Of a stretch of 64,000 nt of DNA, positions 57,674 to 64,000 are shown one piece after another; position 1 is the first letter of the stretch; every line of letters begins with the position of its first letter. The translations under genes and the position numbers were made by a program. This DNA comes from Rhizodiscina lignyota (Eukaryota > Ascomycota > Dothideomycetes > Aulographales > Rhizodiscinaceae): NCBI GenBank assembly GCA_010015805.1, contig ML978122.1, positions 2,018,453 through 2,082,452 of the forward strand, written 5' to 3'. Below the pieces are notes generated by a model that saw nothing but the letters and a program-made list of their open reading frames with translations, was not told where the DNA came from and did no database searches.

Positions 57674-59815
57674 ATGAGCGAGCCTTCGACCCCCGATGTG
57701 GTTAAGGAGCTGCATAGGGATCTGGTGGGGAAATACAACAAACACGCAGCTGTGATCGAGCAGTACTGGCGGAGCTTCGATCAGAGCCAACGAGCACAGT
57801 GCATCAAAGCTGGCGCAGCCGAGGGTATCGTTCTCAAGCATCCTCAGGATCAATCCATGGGCAACGTATACAAATTCATCCCCGAAATCAATCTGCGCGA
57901 TATCACGAATCCTGAATCCGATTTTCTCTTGGAACTCCTCAAGCACCGTACCACAAACACCCTCCTCGATCAATACATGACCGGCCTCAATGGCGGCCCT
58001 GGTGATCACGCCTTCATAAAACAAATGATGGATACTAGAAATCTCCGCCTTATCAATCCTGACAAGAACGGCTTCACCCTTTTCCTGGACGAAGACAGCT
58101 ATGCCCAGTCTATGACAATCAAGCGTGAAGCATCCCAAATTCGGGCTGGGCTTGCGCCTGCCATTAGGGCTAATCGTTGCGTTCCTCAAGAGCTAGGCGA
58201 ATTAATACTGCAAAGACAACTGTATATGCTCCAGCATCTCAACATTGTCATCGAGGACATCTTGGACATCGGCTCGAGAACACGGGATCGGAAGAGGCCA
58301 TCCAAGAAGTCCGATAAAGCCGCGACGGCCGCCCTTGCAAAACTCAGCATTCAAGAGCCAGCAAAGAGCCTTTCGCTCCCTGATCTTATCAACAGCGCTG
58401 CGGACGAGAAAGCTTCGCTTGAAGAGTACTTGACTTTGCTCTCCACGGAACCTGTCGTACTTACCCACGCTGTCAACTTCTGCTTCTTCAGTCGTCCTGA
58501 GCTGCTTCCTGATGAGAAAGGCCGTAACTTGCCGGTCCATACCGACAAGTACATTAGTGGTGCAATGTTGGAAGCAGTCTACAACGCCGTCAAAGCAATT
58601 GCCATCTAGAACTACATTGGTCGCCTCCTCAACCTCTTGGCCTCCCAGCGCGCTCCGGACAAGATTTACAGAGCGATAATTCTCCAGGAAATCTCCAATG
58701 TCTGTCACCTGGAATACGGCCGCGCCCAAGCTCTCTTCAAATGTCATGTTCAAACAGCCACCGGTAACAAGTGGTTCAAGAGGATATCTAATGTATATGA
58801 CAAAGCTGGCAACGCACGCGTGGCCATGAAGGGCGACCCTGAAGTTTTGACACGGAGTGATCCGCAGCTCCACTATATGCTCCGTCTTTGTCAGTTCGAG
58901 ACTGACACCTCGAAAGCCACAGACTGGATGAAGAAGCTGAGCGAACTCCATAACAGTCACCCTGCCGAGCGGGAGAAGCTTGAAGAGAGAGAAGCAGACT
59001 CGCTCAGCGACTTGGCCATCATCACATCCTTCATGCAAGACTTGTCGCTAGCAATATCCATGCCCTCACTGTCTCGCAAGAAAAACCAGATGTTTGTAGC
59101 CCGGTCGCAAGAGCTTGACGCGGAAATGAATGAACTCGAGTCAAAGGTTGATCTGCGAGACTTCGTTGTCCCCATTGATAACCTTCTTGAGCCCGGGGTG
59201 GCATCGAAGGCACTCACTCTCCTAGATCGCTTCATCATCGAACATGCTGGCACAAAGGTTGGATTTCTTTATCAAGATCTGGTCGAGGAGTGCCTCGACG
59301 AGATCGAGAGGCAGTACAAGTTAGTAAAGAACCGAACAGAGCAGAAAGAACCAGCCGAGGTGATACCCACTCCGTCGCCGGTGCCAGAACCGCGAGAGAA
59401 GCGTGTTGAGCAACGCAAAGAGAAAGAGAAGACCCGACCCTCTCATTCTTCTGTCTTCGAAATTGTCGCAATCCCGGAGGAGAAAGGGCCTCTTGAGGAA
59501 GAGCAACCCACAATCCTCAGAGTTCGAGCATCTACAGCCGAGGTCTTTTCCACATTATTTACTAAAGCAGAGTCTCGTGGCAGTGTGAGCTGGACGGCGT
59601 TCGTATCCGCCATGACCGACTTGGGGTTTTCCGTGCAGCCTAGGACCGGCTCTGTGTATACTTTCCTCCCTCCGGAGAGCATGCACGTTAGCAAGTCGTT
59701 GACGCTCTATCGACCTCACAAATCAGAGATTGAGAGATATCATGCCATTGTGTACGCAAAGCGCTTGCGAAGAGTGTACGGCTGGAGTGAGAAGACGTTC
59801 GAAGTAGATGAATGA
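57674..59815 (+). CDS. Conserved fungal protein of unknown function, in-frame TAG
   Basis: One frame of 714 codons opens at MSEPSTPDVVKELHRDLVGK and ends VYGWSEKTFEVDE. It is interrupted only by a TAG at 58607-58609, between VYNAVKAIAI and NYIGRLLNLLASQ. Both halves are clearly one protein: the same frame, the same codon texture, and a sequence pattern that runs across the stop (helical KAIAI-x-NYIGRLLNLL). The family is a long helical fungal protein sometimes labelled Ipa in genome annotation, and the C-terminal domain (SWTAFVSAMTDLGFSV ... RPHKSEIERYHAIVYAKRLR) is its usual end. No catalytic motif is recognised. Trp (TGG) would be one base away and suits the local helix. The stop may mean pseudogenisation, RNA editing or readthrough. 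Confidence 0.75.
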
Positions 59816-61028
59816 GGATGTGGAGAACGATCAGCACCGACGAACCGATCAGCATACAGATGTCGTAACTTCTAAAGCGGGCAGGCAGAGATATTAGCCC
59901 GAAAGGCGACTGCTCTCCGGGTACTAAGACACTCAGGTGGCACTAACAAGCCATCTTCTCGCCTGGCTTGCTGTTACTGGCCCGTCTCAGCTATGAGTAC
60001 TGTGCCATTCGTGCTTCAGACCCTTCGTCGTACATTTTTTCATATGTCATTTACAATGCAAACTTGGCTCACAGCAGAAGAGTTCCCCACTTGCTTCTTC
60101 ACACTTTAGAATGATCGAACCATGCCTAGCCTTTTATCATTAAGTATAAACAGAAACACAATTTCAGAGCCTGGAGTGTCAAACAGAAGCTGAGGTGCTC
60201 GCTACACGAACATGAATGCACTAGCTGCGGTACAATGAGCTCGTCACACTTCTATATTTCTGGGTTAAGAGCAAGGTTTAAACTCGCGGCTGGTTACGTG
60301 CAGTCTGGCTAGTCGGCCACTATTCGAACCAACAGGAACTTCATTCGAGGTCGACGCGGGCAGAGTCTAGATTTTCAAGAATGACGCCAATGCTCAAAGC
60401 GAGGGTGGAGAGGGTGCTCAATGAGCACTTTGTACGGCTCCATACAACTTACGAGCAGGATATATTCGGCAGTCACGAAAACGCATACTCTACCTTCAGA
60501 CGACAGCATTCAGTACACTCACGTCTCCCATTTCGGCCGGGGATACGGGCCACTGTTAGCGAGAAACTAGGCGAGCGGTGTCGAGAATTAAGCCGCTAAG
60601 CAGGGGAATAGCCCGAGTTCGGGACATCACTTTCTCAGCCTCAGAGGAGTCATCGTATCCTCAGGTTTGCTACTAATTGTGGTACTCTCTAGAAATCCTA
60701 AAGCCCGGCTGAACTTCGGCATAGGTTGTTGCACAGCCTGCGGTGACTCTATGGAGACACCGACAAGTTGGAAGACGGTGCGATTGAAACGCCGTCTGCT
60801 GGTCGCATTGTTGATGGTTGTTGTATTGAGATGGCCTCTTGCTAATTCTCAAGGGTTTATATATATGATGTACGACACTAAAAGCAAACTCATGATAGGT
60901 CATCTCTCAATTCTCTGTTTCCCATTTATCAATGCAATTGGACTTTTTTTCATCGTCTCTCTTCGCAGATTATTGAGTACTAAAGCACAGAGATCGTTAG
61001 TGAGCATAGTGCCAGCTTTTGCATTTTC
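59816..61028. other. Intergenic, 1.2 kb
   Basis: 3' flank of the TAG-containing gene and promoter of the SET gene. A/T-rich near 60860-60970. Short frames have no recognisable sequence. Confidence 0.5.
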
Positions 61029-63032
61029 ATGACTTCTCAGAACGATGGAAACACGGTCTTCCTGACCGAACAAGAAGTGGAGCGCATCCAGATCACCGTC
61101 AAGGACAAGTTAAAGAAATGTTCCGAACTTCGAGGCCATGCACGGGAAAGGAGAGACGCGAAAACCGCCATCAGCCAAGCGACCGCCGCGTCTCTCATGG
61201 CAGACATGGCAGGCACATCGGACCCTAACATAGCGCAGACGAAAGGTCGGGGAGGTACATTGCCGGTTCTTGTTGTAGGACAGCCTTATCCGCCATGTGT
61301 CGTCTCGCTCCAGGATTTAGAGCCGATGAAACTGGCCGATCTCCTTATGGATACTCATCATCGTGGCCGGCAGCTCACTGTCAAACGAGCGAGCCCAGTG
61401 GTTACGCTTGCGGCGAGGTCATGGACCATGGTGCAGGACAAAGTGGGAGAGGAGATAGAGCGCTTGGAGGTATGCCTGCACACATCAAGACAAGGCGAGG
61501 ATGTACTGCAATCAGCATCTGTTTTTGTGATCAAGGAACCTTACTTCACCCTCACCGATCAGGGAGAAGCTACTCTTCGGATCGACCACCCTTCAGATTT
61601 GATTGCTTGTTGGAATGAGATTGCCAATAGTGGTCTAACTTCGGCTAGCGAAAAGGGTGATCATGGTGAAGGCGAGGTAGCAGCGGAGAAGGTTGCGAGG
61701 TCTTTCAAAGTCGATGGCGATACCCTGCTCAAACAGAACGATCTTCCGATAGCTCACGCAAAATATACTGAAAGCCTGAAGGCTGCCAGACAAGAGATTG
61801 TTTCTAATGCTAACCCCGATCTGGCCCGAGACATTTCTCGCAGCCGCACTCATGTCAACTTCCTTCTGGATCAAGTGGATGAAGCAAAGGCTGATGCAGA
61901 AGCCTCTCTCACTAGCAGACAAGATCAACGGTCGAAAGAGCTTGATAGCAAGGCATACTTCTCTGCCGGGTGTGCTGCGTACAAGCTTGGCGAATACCAG
62001 GATGCAAAAGATTCCTTCGAAAAGCAACTCAAGCTTGTACCAGGGGACAAAGACGCAAATACTAAGCTGCGAAAGATAGAGATGCGCCTCCGTGAACAAG
62101 AGATAGGAACATATGATGTGACAAAGATCAGAGCCGGCCTGTCTCGAGCTCGTCCACGGGTTGACGCTGCAAGTTTCATCAAGATGACCAAGCTCGGAGA
62201 TAGCCCAGGAAGAGGACGTGGCCTGTTTGCAATGCACAACGTATCCCCTAGGGATATAATCATGTGCGAGAAAGCTTTCTGTGTTGTTTGGGGCCATGAA
62301 AGAGAAGCCTGGACAGCGATGACATACGACGTGCGTGACGACAGAATCAGGGTATCACCAGTTGGATTGAGCAAATCGATCGTGCATAAACTTCTCAACA
62401 ATCCTTCGCAGCTCAGAAAGGTGATAGACCTCTACGGCGATTACCAAGGCGACGGCGAAAGCGTGTTCATGACTGAAGAGGGTCCAGTCGTTGACACCTT
62501 TCGAATACACGACATCATGTCCCGCAACGCCTTTGACGCGGGCAAACAGTATGAAGAAGAAGGTTCAAGCAACGCTAGCACCGGCCTCTGGGTCTGGACC
62601 TCTTATATCAATCACTCTTGCATCCCTAACGCTAAAAGAGAATACATCGGCGACCTGATGTTACTCCGCGCCACTCGACCCATCCTTGCGGGCGAAGAGG
62701 TCTTCATCACCTACGACGAGTCGAGTGACTACGATGCAAGGAAGACAGCTTTGATGAACACATGGGGCTTCGAATGCAACTGTGCGCTCTGCACTGCGGA
62801 GAGATCCGACGATCCAGCTGCGCGAAAGAAGCGGCAAGAGCTGGCGACCGATGCCGATGCGTTTTTAGAAAGGGAGCATTGGGCCAATGCAAAGAGGCTC
62901 ACGATCGTGAGAGCGCAGCGTCTTGCGCAGGCTATCGATGACACGTATGATGAGGAGAGATACAAGGGCTTGCCTCGTGTAGCAACACAGAGAATTAAGG
63001 ACTGGCTGGCCAAAGCAAGTCCACGGCGATAG
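61029..63032 (+). CDS. TPR- and SET-domain protein, SMYD-like
   Basis: A single exon of 667 residues starting MTSQNDGNTVFLTEQEVERI. Residues 222-355 form tetratricopeptide-type helices (DGDTLLKQNDLPIAHAKYTE, YFSAGCAAYKLGEYQDAKDS). The SET domain follows: GRGRGLFAMHNV near 393-404, ASTGLWVWTSYINHSCIPNA near 515-534 (the NHSC catalytic knot), and GEEVFITYDESSDYDARK near 555-572. A post-SET Cys cluster GFECNCALC follows. Order TPR-SET-Cys matches fungal SMYD-like lysine methyltransferases. No MYND finger is visible, as is common in the fungal group. The substrate could be histone or ribosomal protein and cannot be told. The N-terminal 200 residues are unassigned. Confidence 0.9.
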   Translation: MTSQNDGNTVFLTEQEVERIQITVKDKLKKCSELRGHARERRDAKTAISQATAASLMADMAGTSDPNIAQTKGRGGTLPVLVVGQPYPPCVVSLQDLEPMKLADLLMDTHHRGRQLTVKRASPVVTLAARSWTMVQDKVGEEIERLEVCLHTSRQGEDVLQSASVFVIKEPYFTLTDQGEATLRIDHPSDLIACWNEIANSGLTSASEKGDHGEGEVAAEKVARSFKVDGDTLLKQNDLPIAHAKYTESLKAARQEIVSNANPDLARDISRSRTHVNFLLDQVDEAKADAEASLTSRQDQRSKELDSKAYFSAGCAAYKLGEYQDAKDSFEKQLKLVPGDKDANTKLRKIEMRLREQEIGTYDVTKIRAGLSRARPRVDAASFIKMTKLGDSPGRGRGLFAMHNVSPRDIIMCEKAFCVVWGHEREAWTAMTYDVRDDRIRVSPVGLSKSIVHKLLNNPSQLRKVIDLYGDYQGDGESVFMTEEGPVVDTFRIHDIMSRNAFDAGKQYEEEGSSNASTGLWVWTSYINHSCIPNAKREYIGDLMLLRATRPILAGEEVFITYDESSDYDARKTALMNTWGFECNCALCTAERSDDPAARKKRQELATDADAFLEREHWANAKRLTIVRAQRLAQAIDDTYDEERYKGLPRVATQRIKDWLAKASPRR

Positions 63033-63264
63033 ATCTGACACTCACAGAGCCATGTAGTATACACGCACCCTGCGCAGAGAGAACAGCAGCTATTGGTTGA
63101 ACCAAATTGGCGTTTTTAAAGTGGGGAATATAACTATGCACTAGCCTAGATTAGAGTAGGGCGGCGCTGACTCTCGCCCTTGTCGCATGCCGTCCAGTCC
63201 TTCATAATTCTGTCACACATCTCCAGAGAGCAGCGACTACTTGAAATGTTTCTATCAAAGTACC
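63033..63264. other. Intergenic, 232 bases
   Basis: Short gap between two same-strand genes. Nothing recognised. Confidence 0.5.
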
Positions 63265-64000
63265 ATGCCGGACACACGCCTATCACCGTTACCTAGCCTC
63301 GAACTCCCGCGACGAAAAGTTTTGAGACAAAATAATGCCGTCGCAGCCCCTAGCGATGCATCGTTCATAGCACGATTTGGACATGCTTATCCCAAGCCGC
63401 AGTATCTCGATTCTGACCTTGGGACCACAGCTCTGTACGAGATTCCTCCTCCGTCGAGGCAATCAAAACGTCAAATTTTGATCATTCACGGAATATGCAC
63501 GCCTGCGCTTGGAATGCTGCCTCTCACAAAAGAGCTGCAGGCTTTGGATCCAGATGCTCACATTGTCCTTTTCGATCTTTGGGGTCATGGTCTCTCTTCC
63601 ACGCCTCTTGTGGCACATACACCACACATTTTCCACTTTCAGATCTTTCAAGTACTAGGGTTCATGCAGTGGACAAGTGCGCATATTATTGGATACTCTT
63701 TCGGCGCATCGACAGCGATAAGATTTGCGATTCACAATCCTTGGGCTGCATTGTCCGTGGCACTACTTGCACCTGCTGGCCTGTTGCGCAAGGAGGAATT
63801 CAGTCAGCAGATGCAAGAGCTCTTGGAGGACTCGAAGCGAAGAGAGACTGAAGCGGCAGATTGTGTGTTATCCTACCTTGAGGGTGGTCCACTCGTCGTC
63901 CCAACGGATTGGCGAGAACGAGTCAACTCTGGTGAAATCGTCGCTGAAGCACTCCGGGAATGGGAGCTGCAGGAGCATTCCGGCTACCCCTACAGCGTTC
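63265..64000 (+). CDS. Alpha/beta hydrolase, 3' end outside window
   Basis: An ATG at 63265 opens MPDTRLSPLPSLELPRRK, and 245 codons remain open to the edge. ILIIHGICTPALGMLPLTK holds the oxyanion-hole HG motif. VLFDLWGHGLS is strand 4 with its Asp-x-x-Gly-His-Gly turn. IIGYSFGASTAIRFAI near residues 145-160 is the nucleophile elbow G-x-S-x-G with the catalytic Ser. The catalytic Asp and His lie downstream of the window. The substrate is unknown. No signal peptide is seen, so an intracellular esterase or epoxide-hydrolase-like enzyme is plausible. A start at a later Met would lose the first strand, so the first ATG is preferred. Confidence 0.85.
   Translation, partial: MPDTRLSPLPSLELPRRKVLRQNNAVAAPSDASFIARFGHAYPKPQYLDSDLGTTALYEIPPPSRQSKRQILIIHGICTPALGMLPLTKELQALDPDAHIVLFDLWGHGLSSTPLVAHTPHIFHFQIFQVLGFMQWTSAHIIGYSFGASTAIRFAIHNPWAALSVALLAPAGLLRKEEFSQQMQELLEDSKRRETEAADCVLSYLEGGPLVVPTDWRERVNSGEIVAEALREWELQEHSGYPYSV

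Noticed and set aside
58557-58609. Intron ending at the in-frame TAG of the 57674 gene
   Set aside because: The acceptor is good but the donor (GTGCAA) is poor, and removal would delete a conserved helix. It is kept only as an alternative for RNA-seq to settle.

Overview
The window is nuclear DNA from a filamentous ascomycete (Pezizomycotina). Most genes are broken by short introns (about 50-110 bases) with GT...AG borders and CTNAC-like branch sites. The gene set is typical of that group: a fungal DASH kinetochore subunit, Rho4, a Munc18-type Sec1, a Pmc1-type calcium pump, a Zn2Cys6 transcription factor, a 2EXR-domain protein and a Kex2-processed repeat precursor. I cannot fix the class or genus by eye. 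I see no CRISPR array, rRNA, tRNA or convincing transposon.

Layout. 1-13 kb: the 5' part of an unknown gene, a Ufo1-like F-box/WD40/UIM protein, a polysaccharide deacetylase, an Asi-type membrane RING ubiquitin ligase, and isopentenyl-diphosphate isomerase. 13-29 kb: a doubtful gene, a GNAT acetyltransferase, a 2EXR protein, a 1509-residue Ca2+-ATPase, a 3.1 kb gene-poor GC-rich tract, and SEC1 (seven exons). 29.9-36.8 kb is an accessory block: a secreted precursor made of 8-residue repeats with Lys-Arg sites, a small secreted cysteine-rich protein, a salicylate-hydroxylase-like flavoprotein and a seven-exon MFS transporter. 36.8-49 kb is mostly housekeeping: ESF1, a 56-residue membrane protein, an aldo-keto reductase, the sphingoid-base phosphate phosphatase LCB3, DAD1, RHO4 and GMF1. 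51-56.5 kb is a second accessory block: a flavoprotein monooxygenase whose start is out of frame with its FAD motif, a convergent Zn2Cys6 regulator 183 bases away, and a secreted SnoaL-like protein. 57.6-64 kb: a long conserved fungal gene interrupted by one in-frame TAG, a TPR/SET (SMYD-like) protein, and the start of an alpha/beta hydrolase.

How the genes fit together. The housekeeping genes act in separate core processes (rRNA processing, exocytosis, mitosis, sterol precursors, sphingolipids, actin, calcium). The two accessory blocks look like small secondary-metabolism or secretion units: precursor peptide plus monooxygenase plus transporter, and monooxygenase plus pathway-type regulator. 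That grouping is inference from adjacency. The observations most worth following are the Kex2-type repeat precursor at 29.9 kb and the in-frame TAG at 58607-58609, which sits one base from a Trp codon in an otherwise intact 714-codon frame.
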